Positions 24,084 to 33,935 of a stretch of DNA of 64,000 nt are shown one piece after another. Source of the stretch: Qipengyuania intermedia (GTDB taxonomy: Bacteria > Pseudomonadota > Alphaproteobacteria > Sphingomonadales > Sphingomonadaceae). The first letter of the stretch is position 1, and every line of letters starts with the position of its first letter. The translations under genes were made by a program, and so were the position numbers. The stretch spans positions 930,001 through 994,000 of the forward strand of contig NZ_JAIGNS010000001.1 in the NCBI RefSeq assembly GCF_019711615.1. Reading direction: 5' to 3'. A model generated the notes under the pieces. It did no database searches. It was not told the origin of the DNA and saw only the letters and a list, made by a program, of their open reading frames with translations.

Positions 24084-24177
24084 GCCCCTCGCAAAGTCAG
24101 TCGGCCTTCATTGAAAGGCCTTCCCGCCCTCAATGCCCGAAAGCCCGACTATTTCCAAATTTCATTGAATTTCGACG

Positions 24178-24714
24178 CTAATCTCCATCGAACTGCATGA
24201 GCGAAGAGACCTCGACTTTGCAATCGCGAAGCTTTTCCGCCCCGCCCAGGTCCGGCAGATCGATGATGAAGCTGGCCGCCGAAACCTGTGCGCCAGCCTT
24301 GCGCAGCAGATCTGTCGCCGCGCACGCCGTCCCGCCGGTGGCAAGCAGGTCATCGACGATGGCGACACGCGCTCCTTCGCCGATCGCCTCGGGGTCCATT
24401 TCGAGCCGGTCGCTGCCATACTCCAGCGCATAATCGACGCCGATGGTGGCGATGGGCAATTTGCCGGGCTTGCGGATCGGAATGAAGGGCTTGCCGAGGG
24501 CGGCAGCCACGGCGGCACCAAAGATGAAGCCGCGCGCCTCCATTCCCGCGATCGCATCGACCGGCCCTTTCGATACTTGGGCCGAAAGCCATTCCACACT
24601 TGCTCGGAACCCCTCGCCGTGACCGATCAAGGTCGTGATATCGCGAAACTGTATGCCCGATTTCGGAAAGTCCGGGATTGTCCTGACGAGCGACTTCAGT
24701 TCTTCAGGTGACAT
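24178..24714 (-). CDS. apt: Adenine phosphoribosyltransferase
   Basis: Salvages adenine to AMP with PRPP. It has 178 residues from the ATG at 24712-24714; a longer frame runs back through the petC terminator and is discarded. Motifs: IPDFPKSGIQFRDITTLIG at the N-terminus, GMEARGFIFGAAVAAALGKP, and the PRPP loop VAIVDDLLATGGTACAATDL, matching the family. It is on the same strand as petC, separated by a terminator. Confidence 0.96.
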   Translation of the reverse strand: MSPEELKSLVRTIPDFPKSGIQFRDITTLIGHGEGFRASVEWLSAQVSKGPVDAIAGMEARGFIFGAAVAAALGKPFIPIRKPGKLPIATIGVDYALEYGSDRLEMDPEAIGEGARVAIVDDLLATGGTACAATDLLRKAGAQVSAASFIIDLPDLGGAEKLRDCKVEVSSLMQFDGD

Positions 24715-24747
24715 GGCGCGCCTTTTGACTGACGGTGACACAAAGGA

Positions 24748-24784
24748 AAACGCCCCCACCATCGCTTCGATGGCAGGGGCGTTC
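24748..24784 (-). terminator. Rho-independent terminator of petABC
   Basis: Long imperfect hairpin: GAACGCCCCTGCCATCG pairs with CGATGGTGGGGGCGTT on the minus strand, followed by TTTTCCTTT, starting 24 bases after the petC stop and before apt. Confidence 0.85.
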
Positions 24785-24807
24785 AAGCAAGAGCGAGAAA
24801 TCCTCGA

Positions 24808-25659
24808 TCAGTTTTTCTTGGGCTTCACTGCCGCCCAGATCTGCTGCTTCGACATGTAGGCGAGGATCGTCGCGAAAAGGAGGAAGATAAGTACCGGCCA
24901 ACCGGTCTGCTTGCGCTTCACCAGGGTCGGTTCCGCAGTCCAAGTCAGGAAGGCGGCAACGTCCTTCGACATCTGTTCGATCGTGGCTTCCGTACCGTCG
25001 TCGTAGGTCACTTGGCCGTCGGTCGTCAGCGGCGCGGCCATGGCCAGGTTAAGGTTCGGGAAGTACGGGTTGTGGTGCAGGCCCGGACCTGGAGCGGCTT
25101 CGGGATGTTCTGCCAGGAGCTCTTCCGAAGGCGCCTGGTAGCCCATCAGCAGCGACGCAACGTAGTTCGTACCGTCACCGCGTGCTTTCGTGATCAGCGA
25201 AAGGTCCGGCGGGATCGCATTGTTGTTGGCAGCGGCAGCAGCCACGGCGTTCGGATAGGGCGACGGGAAGTAGTCGGTAGGCAAGCCTGGGCGAGTGGTC
25301 GCCTCGCCGGTGTTCGGGTCGATCCCCGGCACCTGCTTGGAGGCCGCGTATGCCTTCACCTGGCCTTCGTCGTAGCCGAGGTCTTCCAGGTTACGGAAGG
25401 CTACGAACTTGAGGCTGTGACATGCCGAGCAGACTTCGTCGTAAACCTTGAGGCCGCGCTGGAGCTGGGCCTTGTCCCATTTACCGAAAGGCCCGTCGAA
25501 CGAGAAGGCGATGTCCATCGGCTTTTCGTAGGGCACGTGGCCGGCAGCCTCTTCCGTGGCGGCGTTATATGCGCCGATGACGAATGCGAAGAGTGCAACA
25601 AATGCGAAGCCGAGGCCAACCAGGATGGCTACGAGGCGGACGCTGAGAAGTTTGGTCAT
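24808..25659 (-). CDS. petC: Cytochrome c1 (ubiquinol-cytochrome c reductase)
   Basis: Membrane-anchored c-type cytochrome of the bc1 complex that passes electrons from the Rieske protein to soluble cytochrome c. It has 283 residues from MTKLLSVRLVAILVG. The N-terminal hydrophobic stretch (8-30) is a signal/anchor, the haem site CSACH is at 77-81, the axial-Met region is NPYFPNLNLAMAAPL, and a C-terminal helix (WPVLIFLLFATILAYM) anchors it. It is third in petABC, 25 bases after petB. Confidence 0.96.
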   Translation of the reverse strand: MTKLLSVRLVAILVGLGFAFVALFAFVIGAYNAATEEAAGHVPYEKPMDIAFSFDGPFGKWDKAQLQRGLKVYDEVCSACHSLKFVAFRNLEDLGYDEGQVKAYAASKQVPGIDPNTGEATTRPGLPTDYFPSPYPNAVAAAAANNNAIPPDLSLITKARGDGTNYVASLLMGYQAPSEELLAEHPEAAPGPGLHHNPYFPNLNLAMAAPLTTDGQVTYDDGTEATIEQMSKDVAAFLTWTAEPTLVKRKQTGWPVLIFLLFATILAYMSKQQIWAAVKPKKN

Positions 25660-25684
25660 GACCTGAAGATCTTTCTCGTATCGC

Positions 25685-26977
25685 TTAGACGGCCGGCGTC
25701 GTGTTTTCGCCGAGCACGGCCTTCTTGTCCGAACCGAGCACCGCCTCGGTGATCGAATAAGGCAAGGGTTCGGGCTTTTCGACACTGCTGATGATCGGGA
25801 GGATCACCAGGAAGTGCAGGAAGTAGTACGCCGTGGCGATCTGACTGAGCATCACATAGGGCTCTTCAGCCGGTGCGCCGCCGCAGATGAACAGGACGAT
25901 CATCGTCGGGATCAGGCCGAACCAGAAGAACTTGCGGAACAGCGGACGGTAATGGCCGCTACGAACCGGCGACTTGTCCAGCCAGGGCAGGAAGAACCAC
26001 AGCAGGATCGAGGCGAACATCGCGATAACACCCCACAGCTTGGCCGGAAGGATGAAGTCGACGGTGAAGGCGCGCAGGATCGCGTAGAACGGCCAGAAAT
26101 ACCATTCCGGAACGATGTGCGCCGGCGTCGAAAGCGGGTTCGCTTCGATATAGTTGTCCGGGTGGCCGAGTGCGTTGGGCAGGAAGAAGACCATCGCGAA
26201 ATAGGCGAGGAGGACCACGCCGAGGCCGAAACCGTCCTTGGCCGTGTAGTACGGGTGGAACGGAACCGTGTCGCTTTCGCTCTTCACCTCGACGCCCGTC
26301 GGGTTCGAGGAACCCGGGATATGCAGCGCCCAGATGTGGAGGATGACCACACCGGCGATCACGAAGGGCAGCAGGAAGTGCAGCGAGAAGAAGCGGTTCA
26401 GGGCGGCGTTGTCGGGGGCGAAGCCGCCGAGCAGCCATATCTGGATCGGTTCGCCGACCAGCGGGATTGCGCCGAACAGGCCGGTAATGACCTTGGCACC
26501 CCAGAAGCTCATCTGGCCCCAGGGAAGGACGTAGCCCATGAAGGCGGTAGCCATCATGAGCAGGAAGATGACGACGCCCAGCAGCCAGATCATCTCGCGC
26601 GGGGCCTTGTAGCTCGAATAGAACAGGCCGCGGAAGATGTGCATGTAGACGACGATGAAGAAGAAGCTCGCCCCATTCGCGTGGGCATAGCGCATCATCC
26701 AGCCCCAGTTGACGTTGCGCATGATGTGCTCGGTCGTCGCAAAGGCGACCTGGGCGTTCGCTGCGTAGTGCATCGCCAGCACGACGCCGGTGACGATCTG
26801 CAGCACGAGGAAGAAGCCGGCGAGAACGCCGAAATTCCAGAAATAGGAAAGGTTGCGCGGGACCGGGTAACCGGCGCCGACCGCATTGTAGACGAGGCGC
26901 GGAAGCGGCAGCTTCTCGTCGAGGAAGCGGGTGAAGCCGTTGCTCGGCTGATATTCGCGTGCCCAGGGAAAGCTCAT
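25685..26977 (-). CDS. petB: Cytochrome b (ubiquinol-cytochrome c reductase)
   Basis: Core subunit of the bc1 complex carrying haems bL and bH and the Qo and Qi sites. It has 430 residues and about eight membrane helices. Visible signatures are [38 protein letters not shown] (with haem-ligand histidines in this and following helices), [19 protein letters not shown], and the Qo loop [20 protein letters not shown] containing PEWY. It is centred in petABC with the Rieske gene 23 bases upstream. Confidence 0.98.
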   Translation of the reverse strand: MSFPWAREYQPSNGFTRFLDEKLPLPRLVYNAVGAGYPVPRNLSYFWNFGVLAGFFLVLQIVTGVVLAMHYAANAQVAFATTEHIMRNVNWGWMMRYAHANGASFFFIVVYMHIFRGLFYSSYKAPREMIWLLGVVIFLLMMATAFMGYVLPWGQMSFWGAKVITGLFGAIPLVGEPIQIWLLGGFAPDNAALNRFFSLHFLLPFVIAGVVILHIWALHIPGSSNPTGVEVKSESDTVPFHPYYTAKDGFGLGVVLLAYFAMVFFLPNALGHPDNYIEANPLSTPAHIVPEWYFWPFYAILRAFTVDFILPAKLWGVIAMFASILLWFFLPWLDKSPVRSGHYRPLFRKFFWFGLIPTMIVLFICGGAPAEEPYVMLSQIATAYYFLHFLVILPIISSVEKPEPLPYSITEAVLGSDKKAVLGENTTPAV

Positions 26978-27000
26978 GTCTGTGTCTCTCGTCTTCTAGC

Positions 27001-27573
27001 TCAACCGACCTGGATAACCGTGTCCGAGGTGAACTCGTACTCCGGCACTTCGAGGTTCGTCGGGGCCGGACCCTTCCTGATACGACCGGCAGTATCGTAA
27101 TGCGAACCGTGGCAGGGGCAGAAATAGCCGCCAAACTCGCCCTTCACTTCGCCTTCAGCGGCGCCAAGCGGCACACAGCCGAGGTGGGTGCAGACGCCCA
27201 TTGTGACGAGGATGTCGCGGTGACCTTCTTTGGTGCGGTCTTCTAGGCTCTGCGGATCACGGAGCGAACCTGTCGCTGTGGCATTGGCCGCGGCAATTTC
27301 CGCATCGGTCAGACGCTTCACAAACAGCGGCTGCTTGCGGAAGACCGCCTTGATAGCCTGCCCCGGCTCGATGCTCGACACGTCCACTTCGGTCGAGCTG
27401 GCTGCGAGAACATCCTTCGACGGAGCCATCTGGCTGACCAGCGGGTAGACGATGAAAACACCGCCCACGCCTGCAGCGCCGATTGCGGCGATGTCGAGGA
27501 AGTCGCGACGACGGATTCCGTCATCGGTCTTTACTACGGTTTCAGTGGAAGCGGTTGCAGTTGTGTCTGCCAT
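27001..27573 (-). CDS. petA: Rieske iron-sulfur protein of the bc1 complex
   Basis: 190 residues. The N-terminal twin-arginine segment RRRDFL (21-26), followed by a hydrophobic helix, indicates Tat export with a retained anchor. The 2Fe-2S site is CTHLGC (128-133) and CPCHGSHYD (152-160): expected ligands C128, H130, C152 and H155, with a C133-C154 disulfide. It is first gene of petABC, an order usual in alphaproteobacteria. A candidate promoter lies about 155 bases upstream. Confidence 0.97.
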   Translation of the reverse strand: MADTTATASTETVVKTDDGIRRRDFLDIAAIGAAGVGGVFIVYPLVSQMAPSKDVLAASSTEVDVSSIEPGQAIKAVFRKQPLFVKRLTDAEIAAANATATGSLRDPQSLEDRTKEGHRDILVTMGVCTHLGCVPLGAAEGEVKGEFGGYFCPCHGSHYDTAGRIRKGPAPTNLEVPEYEFTSDTVIQVG

Positions 27574-27725
27574 CAGCGCGTTGCCTTGCCTGCCTTGCGG
27601 GTCGAATGCCTGGGTTGGCAGACGACGTGAAAGAATTGCGATCCGTTGCCCGGAAACCCGGTGCGGGCAATGCCCGAGGCGAAAAAGCCTGTGCGAAAGC
27701 CCCCGGTGTCCCGGTTTGGTCCGGG

Positions 27726-27754
27726 CCTCTAGCCTTATTGCGCCCCCTTGCCAA
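27726..27754 (-). promoter_or_regulatory. Candidate promoter of petABC
   Basis: TTGGCA (27749-27754) and TAGAGG (27726-27731) on the minus strand with a 17-base spacer, in the 217-base gap between pgeF and petA. This is a by-eye match only; the -10 is weak. Confidence 0.3.
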
Positions 27755-27790
27755 CCGCCATTTTGGCCAGACGAGTTCGGCTTTGTGCAA

Positions 27791-28474
27791 CTATCCCGTC
27801 AGGCAGATTGCGCTGAACTGGCGTCCTTCGGTCGGCTCTCCGCGATGTGTCGACCGGCGATAGGAGTAAAACCGCGATTCGAGCGCATAGGTGTCGAGCG
27901 ATAATCGATCGATAACCTCTACCCCTGCGAGTGACAGTCGCCACGCCGTGTAGCCCTCCAGATCGAACTGCCAGTGCCCTTCGCGACCGACCTCGAAAAA
28001 TCGATGCGCGGCGCTTTCGAACTTCACCCGAAAAGCATCGTCGACCTCGTAACTGGCCTGGGCGATGCACGGGCCGATCGCAGCGGAGATGCGAGCCGGT
28101 CTGGCACCGAGTGCCTCCATCGCCGCGACTGTATTCTCAAGCACCCCGCCATGCGCACCGCGCCAGCCGGCGTGGGCCGCACCGATGACCCCCGCGTCGG
28201 CATCATGGAGCAATACCGGCGCACAGTCGGCGGTCACGATCGCCAGGCGAATATCCGTCTCCCCGGTCACCATCGCATCCGCCTTGGGCCGGCTCTCGAA
28301 ATCGAAATCGCTATCGACAATTATGCAGTCTGCGGAATGCACCTGCTTGAGCAAAGCGGTCGGTGCATCACCCCCGATCCGACCCAGCTCTCGCCTGTCC
28401 GATTGGGGTCCGGTGAGGAAACCATGGGCGATTTCGAGATCGTCGGATCGCACCAAGTCATGAGGATCCGCCAC
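27791..28474 (-). CDS. pgeF: Peptidoglycan editing factor PgeF (YfiH family, polyphenol-oxidase-like fold)
   Basis: 227 residues from a GTG at 28474, which begins ten bases after the pepN stop with AAGGCGAA upstream; GTG at 28453 is an alternative. The family zinc/active-site residues are visible in LLKQVHSADC, VTADCAPVLL (Cys) and AAHAGWRGAHGGVLENTV (His), then AIGPCIAQASYEV. YfiH proteins remove misincorporated L-serine from peptidoglycan precursors; copper oxidase and purine-nucleoside activities have also been reported for the family. Probably co-transcribed with pepN. Confidence 0.9.
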   Translation of the reverse strand: MADPHDLVRSDDLEIAHGFLTGPQSDRRELGRIGGDAPTALLKQVHSADCIIVDSDFDFESRPKADAMVTGETDIRLAIVTADCAPVLLHDADAGVIGAAHAGWRGAHGGVLENTVAAMEALGARPARISAAIGPCIAQASYEVDDAFRVKFESAAHRFFEVGREGHWQFDLEGYTAWRLSLAGVEVIDRLSLDTYALESRFYSYRRSTHRGEPTEGRQFSAICLTG

Positions 28475-28484
28475 GCGCTTCGCC

Positions 28485-31145
28485 TTAATCAGCCAGGCTT
28501 CTGGACACCTGCTCGTAGGTATCGCGCGACAGCTTCTCGGCCTTGGCGATCCGCTCGAGCTGCTCGCGCATGAGGGCCGCCCGCTGCGGTTCGACCTTCC
28601 GCCAGCGTCCAAGCGGCGGAACGAAGCGCGCAGCCGTTTGCGCGTTGATCGGATCGAGCTCGAGGATGAGGTCGCCGATCATCCGGTAGCCCTCGCCGCT
28701 GGCCGCGTGGAACCCCTGTGGGTTTCCGGCAAACGCCATATAGAGCGACCGCACCCGGTTCGGATTTCGCAGGGTGAAATCGGGATGGTCGGCCAAGGCC
28801 TTTACATGCTCGACCACCTTCGGGTGAAGCGAAGATGCCTGCAATGCGAACCACTTATCGATCACGAGGGCATTGCCTTCATAGCGGTTGTAGAAATCGA
28901 GCAGCTTGTTGGTCCGCTCCACGCCCTCGAGACCGGTGAGCACCATGAGCGCGCCCTGCCTGTCGGTCATGTTGTCTGCCCGGTCATATTGGTGAGCCGC
29001 CAGTTCGGCCGCCTTTTCGGGATCGCTGGCTGCCGCATAGGCAAGCACCATGGTTTTCAGCTTGCGCGCGCCCTTGGCCTCTGCATCGAGCGAGAACGGG
29101 ACCTGTTCGGCCCGTTCGTAGAGCCGATGCAGTGGCTCCGAAAGCTGGCTACCGACAAGGGCCTTGAGCCGCTCGCGCTCGGCATGGATGAGACCCGGGT
29201 CGGCGAGCTCCATCTGTTCTGTGATGTAGGTCTGGCTTGGCATGCTCATCAGCTCGCCTCGCATCAGGTCGTCGATGTCCGGATCGGCAAGGATGGCACC
29301 CATGGCTTCGGCGATACTCGCGCCGCCGCGGTTTCGCTCCTCTTCGGAAAGCTTGCCAGCGACTGCGGCGACCAGGTGCCGGACCATCAGATCCTGCATG
29401 GCCTCGTAGCGCGCAAAGGGATCGTCATCGGAGGCTGCAAGGAACACGAGATCCTCGCGATCGATCGCACGGTCGATCGTGACCGGCGCCGAAAAGCCCC
29501 GATTGATGGAGAGGACTGGTTTGTTGGCGAAGCCATCGAACCGGTGTTCTGCCGATTCGGTGTCGAGCACGATCAGCTGCTCGCCGCTGTGCGACGCGGT
29601 CTGCTGGTCGAAAAGAGCCAGCTTCAGCGGGATCGGCATCGGCTTCTTGTCCGGCTGGCCGGGCGTCGGCGGGACGGTCTGGCGAAGCTTCAGCACCGCT
29701 TCCTCGCCTTCGTGCGTCAGCTCGACCGAGACTTTCGGGGTCCCGGCCTGCGAATACCACAGGCGGAACTGTTTCAGGTCGAGCCCCGCGCCATCCTCGA
29801 TCGAGCGGACGAAATCCTCGCAGGTCGCCGCCTCGCCGTCGTGACGGTCGAAATACAGGTCCGTGCCTTTGCGGAAGGCCTCTTCTCCGGCCATCGTGCG
29901 CATCATGCGAATGACCTCGGCGCCCTTGTTGTAGACTGTCGCCGTGTAGAAATTGCTTATTTCGCGATAGCTGTCCGGGCGGATCGGATGCGCCAGAGGC
30001 CCCGAATCCTCCGGGAACTGGGCTAGGCGGAGGATGCGGACATCCTCGATCCGCTTTACCGGCTCGCTGCCCATGTCCTGGCTGAAGAGCTGGTCGCGCA
30101 GAACGGTGAAGCCTTCCTTGAGCGAGAGCTGGAACCAGTCGCGGCAGGTGATGCGGTTGCCCGACCAGTTGTGGAAGTATTCGTGACCGATAACGCCCTC
30201 GACCGCATCGAAGTCGCCGTCGGTCGCGGTTTCGGGATCGGCCAGCACGTATTTCGTATTGAAGACGTTGAGGCCCTTGTTCTCCATGGCGCCCATGTTG
30301 AAGTCCGAAACCGCAACGATGTTGAACAGGTCAAGATCGTATTCGCGCCCGAAGGCCTCCTCGTCCCATTTCATCGAGCGCTTGAGGCTCTCCATCGCGT
30401 GCTCTGTCCGAGGCAGGTCGCCGTCGCGAACCCACACGTTCAGTTCGACTTCGCGGCCGTTCATGGTGGTGAAGCTATCGCTGCGGGCGACAAGGTCGCC
30501 AGCCACCAAGGCAAAGAGGTAGGACGGTTTGGGCCAGGGGTCGTGCCATTCTGCCCAGTGAGTGTCGCCGTCCTCTCCTTCGTCGGTCCGGTTGCCGTTG
30601 CACAGCAGGATAGGGAACTGGTCCTTCGCACCGCTCATCCGGACGGTGAAGGTGCTGAGCACATCGGGCCGGTCGGGGAAAAAGGTTATCCGCCGGAAGC
30701 CTTCAGATTCGCACTGCGTGCAGAGCATTCCGTTCGAGGCGTAAAGGCCCATCAGCTGCGTGTTGGAGGACGGATCGATCTCGGTCTCGATTGCGATCTC
30801 ATGCGCTTCGCCGGGAAGCGTCAATACGAGATCGTCGCCATCCATGGTGTAGGCTCGCGTCGGTTCCCCGTCGATCTTCACACTTGTCGGGATCAAGCCA
30901 TCGCCATTCAGCCTGATTGTCGGCGAGGCATCGGCCTTGGCATTGCGCGCGACCGTAAGGCGCGATCTGACGCGGGTGCTCTCGAGGCCGAGGTCGAACT
31001 CGAGACGGGTCTCAGGCACCATCCAGGGGAAAGGACGATAATCCTCGCGCCTGATCTCGGGCGGATCGTGCGGCTCCACGGCTGCATCCGCCATTTCGAT
31101 GTTGCCGTCAGGGCTCGAGGGAGTGCGTGCTATATCCATGTTCAT
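28485..31145 (-). CDS. pepN: Aminopeptidase N (M1 family)
   Basis: Zinc aminopeptidase for general peptide turnover. It has 886 residues, near the 870 of E. coli PepN. GAMEN is at 285-289, the zinc motif HEYFH at 321-325 with the third ligand E344 (SLKEGFTVLR), and the PepN-type Ig-like and C-terminal helical domains follow (RTNKLLDFYNRYEGNALVID, FTLRNPNRVRSLYMAFAGNP). The start is MNMDIARTP; an ATG two codons later is equally possible. It is divergent from the epimerase-like gene with only 36 bases between. Confidence 0.96.
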   Translation of the reverse strand: MNMDIARTPSSPDGNIEMADAAVEPHDPPEIRREDYRPFPWMVPETRLEFDLGLESTRVRSRLTVARNAKADASPTIRLNGDGLIPTSVKIDGEPTRAYTMDGDDLVLTLPGEAHEIAIETEIDPSSNTQLMGLYASNGMLCTQCESEGFRRITFFPDRPDVLSTFTVRMSGAKDQFPILLCNGNRTDEGEDGDTHWAEWHDPWPKPSYLFALVAGDLVARSDSFTTMNGREVELNVWVRDGDLPRTEHAMESLKRSMKWDEEAFGREYDLDLFNIVAVSDFNMGAMENKGLNVFNTKYVLADPETATDGDFDAVEGVIGHEYFHNWSGNRITCRDWFQLSLKEGFTVLRDQLFSQDMGSEPVKRIEDVRILRLAQFPEDSGPLAHPIRPDSYREISNFYTATVYNKGAEVIRMMRTMAGEEAFRKGTDLYFDRHDGEAATCEDFVRSIEDGAGLDLKQFRLWYSQAGTPKVSVELTHEGEEAVLKLRQTVPPTPGQPDKKPMPIPLKLALFDQQTASHSGEQLIVLDTESAEHRFDGFANKPVLSINRGFSAPVTIDRAIDREDLVFLAASDDDPFARYEAMQDLMVRHLVAAVAGKLSEEERNRGGASIAEAMGAILADPDIDDLMRGELMSMPSQTYITEQMELADPGLIHAERERLKALVGSQLSEPLHRLYERAEQVPFSLDAEAKGARKLKTMVLAYAAASDPEKAAELAAHQYDRADNMTDRQGALMVLTGLEGVERTNKLLDFYNRYEGNALVIDKWFALQASSLHPKVVEHVKALADHPDFTLRNPNRVRSLYMAFAGNPQGFHAASGEGYRMIGDLILELDPINAQTAARFVPPLGRWRKVEPQRAALMREQLERIAKAEKLSRDTYEQVSRSLAD

Positions 31146-31181
31146 CCTGTGAATCTGAAACCTTTACGCTAGAACGCGCCG

Positions 31182-31958
31182 ATGGCTCGATTGTTCATCT
31201 TCGGTCTCGGCTACACGGCGGGACGAATTGCGCAAGCGATGCGCGGTTCCGGCTGGCAGATCGATGCCACCGGAAGCGCGGGCGATGTCGCGTTCGACGA
31301 TACAGATGCAGTGATCAGCTCCTTGGGTTCGGCCAGCCATGTCCTGAGTTCGGTGCCGCCCGCCGACGGCATGGATCCTGTGCTGGATCGATACGGACAC
31401 GCGCTGGGAGGCAAGTGGCTGGGCTATCTGTCGTCCACCGGGGTGTACGGAGATACAAGGGGTGCCTGGGTCGATGAAAGCACCCCGACCGGCGGTGGGC
31501 GCCGCACGGCGCGTGCCCAGTGCGATGCACGGTGGTTGGAGCACAACGCACGGATCTTCCGCCTTCCCGGCATATACGGCCCCGGACGCAGCGCTTTCGA
31601 GAGGGTGCGCGAAGGCAAAGCCCACCGCATCGATCTGCCCGGACAGGTTTTCAGCCGTGTGCATGTGGAAGACATCGCCTCGGGTGTCGTCGCCGCCATC
31701 GAGAAAGGCGCGCCGGCGGGCGCCTACAATCTCGCAGACGACCTGCCCACGAGCCAGAATGCGGTGATCGAGGAGGCGTGCCGCATACTAGGGACCGAAC
31801 CGCCACCCTTGGTGTCGATGGAGGAAGCAGACCTCTCGCCCATGGCTCGCGGATTTTATGCCGAGAACCGCCGGGTCGCGAATGGTAAGGCCAAGCGGGT
31901 GCTGGACTGGAAGCCTCGCTATCCGACTTATCGCGAAGGGCTAGGCAGCCTGCTTTAA
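31182..31958 (+). CDS. NAD(P)-dependent epimerase/dehydratase-like protein (extended SDR, YeeZ type)
   Basis: 258 residues. The N-terminal Rossmann motif LFIFGLGYTAGRIAQ is followed by LGYLSSTGVYGDTRG and FRLPGIYGPGRSAFERVREG, typical of atypical or extended SDRs. The usual YxxxK catalytic pair is not evident after the Tyr of GVYGD, as in the YeeZ group, so it may not be a classical oxidoreductase. The substrate is unknown. No Shine-Dalgarno is visible before the ATG. Its last 18 bases overlap the convergent transporter gene. Confidence 0.8.
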   Translation: MARLFIFGLGYTAGRIAQAMRGSGWQIDATGSAGDVAFDDTDAVISSLGSASHVLSSVPPADGMDPVLDRYGHALGGKWLGYLSSTGVYGDTRGAWVDESTPTGGGRRTARAQCDARWLEHNARIFRLPGIYGPGRSAFERVREGKAHRIDLPGQVFSRVHVEDIASGVVAAIEKGAPAGAYNLADDLPTSQNAVIEEACRILGTEPPPLVSMEEADLSPMARGFYAENRRVANGKAKRVLDWKPRYPTYREGLGSLL

Positions 31959-32879
31959 CGCCGGTGGCGGTGTTTGCCGGGCGCGCAGGGCAATGACGAG
32001 GCCGATCAGCGCCAGCACCGCGCCGATCACGGTCTGCGTGGTCCACCGGTAATCTTCGAACAGCGTCGAAAGGAGCATCGCCACGATGACGGTCACGATA
32101 CCGTTATAGGCTGCCCTGCCTGCCCCGATCTCGCGCACAAGGGTATAGTGGAGCGGAAAGGTTACGACGCTACCGGCCAGTGCCAGCCAGCCGATACCAA
32201 CCCAGAAGCTCTGCCGGTCGGGAAGCTGCGGCGGTCCGGCGGTGAACCAGGCAAGGGCAAAATCGGCCAAGGTCCCGTAGAGCATCGCCCATGCCAGCAA
32301 GGAGACCATCGGCAGCGCGCGGCCGGTCTCGTTGGCCTGCACGACATTCGCGATACTTGCGGCAAAAATACCGAATACGGCCCACAGAATTCCGAGCGGG
32401 ATGCTGCCGCCCAGCGGGTTCAATCCTGCTTCGTGGATGAGCAGCAGGGCGATGCCCGACAGTGCGACGACAGTTCCCACGACGAAGCCGCGGGTGATCT
32501 TTTGCCCAAGGAGCCACCATCCGAATGCGGCATTGCTCACGATCAGCATCGTGAACATGACCGCGACGATGCCGGAAGTCAGGTGGAGCTCGGCCCGGTA
32601 GACGAAGTTGAAGTTCGCACAGAACTGGGCGATCCCGATCGCAATTGCGAGGATGTGGCCGTTCCTGCCTATCGCCAGCGACCGACCCATGACGCGGGCC
32701 AGCAGGAACATGGCAGGGGTCGCAATTGCGAAACGTACCGCCACCGACCAGCTGGGCGCGGCCCCGTCGATCTGGTCGGTGATCACCCACCAGGTCGAAC
32801 CCCAGATCATGCCGGTGAGGAGGAAGGGGATGACGATGCGCCAGCGCAGCAGGGTCGTCTCACCCGCCGAAGCGCTCAT
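31941..32879 (-). CDS. DMT-superfamily transporter (EamA family)
   Basis: 312 residues with about ten hydrophobic helices in two EamA repeats (for example FLLTGMIWGSTWWVITDQID in the first and IGWLALAGSVVTFPLHYTLV in the second). The GSTWW and FNFVYRAELHLTSGIVAVMF stretches suit the metabolite-exporter group. The substrate cannot be predicted. The ATG at 32877-32879 overlaps the threonine aldolase stop (ATGA), so the two are coupled and an amino-acid-related export role is possible but unproven. Confidence 0.85.
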   Translation of the reverse strand: MSASAGETTLLRWRIVIPFLLTGMIWGSTWWVITDQIDGAAPSWSVAVRFAIATPAMFLLARVMGRSLAIGRNGHILAIAIGIAQFCANFNFVYRAELHLTSGIVAVMFTMLIVSNAAFGWWLLGQKITRGFVVGTVVALSGIALLLIHEAGLNPLGGSIPLGILWAVFGIFAASIANVVQANETGRALPMVSLLAWAMLYGTLADFALAWFTAGPPQLPDRQSFWVGIGWLALAGSVVTFPLHYTLVREIGAGRAAYNGIVTVIVAMLLSTLFEDYRWTTQTVIGAVLALIGLVIALRARQTPPPALKQAA

Positions 32880-33883
32880 AGGCCGGAAATCGCCGATGCG
32901 AGCGCCCGCGCGTCTTCTTCGCGGGTATTCCACGCAGTGACGAACCGCGCCGCATCATCGCCCCAGTCGTAAAAGCCGAACCCACGTGCCCTGAGCGCCT
33001 GGCGCTCTGCAGCACTGCAGCGCACGAAGACCTCGTTCGCCTCGACAGCGTGCATCAGTCGCTCCCTGCAAGCTCCGGCAATTTCCTGTGCGGCGGCATT
33101 TGCCGAGCGGGCATTGTGGAGCCAGACATCACCGTCGAGCATGGCGTGAAGCTGGGCCGCGAGATAGCGTCCCTTGCTCTGCAGGTGGCCCGCGCTCTTG
33201 CGGCGATACCGCGCGACATCGGCCAGTCCCTGATCGAAGAATACGATAGCCTCTGCGGTCATTCCGCCGTTCTTGACGAAGCCGAAGCTGAGCGCATCCA
33301 CATCACCAGCGGCTTCCGCGGCCGAAACATCGAGAAACGCAACCGCATTGGCGAACCGCGCACCATCCATGTGAAGCCCAAGCCCGCGTTCCTTCGCGAG
33401 AGCGGAAATGGCGGCCAGTTCCTCGGGCCGGTAGACGCGTCCGTATTCGCTCGCCTGGGTAATGGAAATCGCGTGCGGCTGGACCTGGTGCACATCGTCG
33501 CGGATCGGATCGATTACCGCGCGAATGCTGTCGGGCGACAACTTTGCGCCATCACCTTGGCCCAGAAGCAATTTCGCGCCGTGCAGGTAGAAACCCGGCG
33601 CACCGCCCTCGTCCATTTCGATATGTGCCTCTTCGTGGCACACGACCCCGCCGTGCGGCTGGACAATGGTCGCCAGCGCGAGGCAATTGGCGGCCGTACC
33701 CGTTGCCACCCAAAGGACTTCGCAATCGCGACCGAACAGCGCGGAAAACTTTTCGTCGAGCGAAGCGCTGTGTGCATCGCCGTCATACGGGGCATCGCTC
33801 GCATCGGCGGCACGTAGGGCATCCCAGATCGCCGGGTGGACGCTGGCTGCATTGTCGGAGAGAAACTGGGCCTGGCTCGTCAT
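32876..33883 (-). CDS. ltaE: Low-specificity threonine aldolase
   Basis: PLP enzyme cleaving L-threonine or allo-threonine to glycine and acetaldehyde. It has 335 residues of the beta-eliminating-lyase fold: FLSDNAASVHPAIWDAL at the N-terminus, VATGTAANCLAL (PLP phosphate), EEAHIEMDEGG, GLHMDGARFANAV (PLP-ring Asp) and ALSFGFVKNGG with the presumed Schiff-base Lys. It is translationally coupled to a DMT transporter gene downstream and divergent from a small GNAT gene. Confidence 0.9.
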   Translation of the reverse strand: MTSQAQFLSDNAASVHPAIWDALRAADASDAPYDGDAHSASLDEKFSALFGRDCEVLWVATGTAANCLALATIVQPHGGVVCHEEAHIEMDEGGAPGFYLHGAKLLLGQGDGAKLSPDSIRAVIDPIRDDVHQVQPHAISITQASEYGRVYRPEELAAISALAKERGLGLHMDGARFANAVAFLDVSAAEAAGDVDALSFGFVKNGGMTAEAIVFFDQGLADVARYRRKSAGHLQSKGRYLAAQLHAMLDGDVWLHNARSANAAAQEIAGACRERLMHAVEANEVFVRCSAAERQALRARGFGFYDWGDDAARFVTAWNTREEDARALASAISGL

Positions 33884-33935
33884 AGGGGAACGCCTCTAGC
33901 GCGCACGGCGTTGCTTGCACAGAAAGGAAATCTGC

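Noticed and set aside
24100-24125. Short inverted repeat GGCCTT/AAGGCC between the antiporter gene and apt
   Set aside because: Six-bp arms without a T-run, upstream of the next gene's start; too weak to call a terminator or operator.
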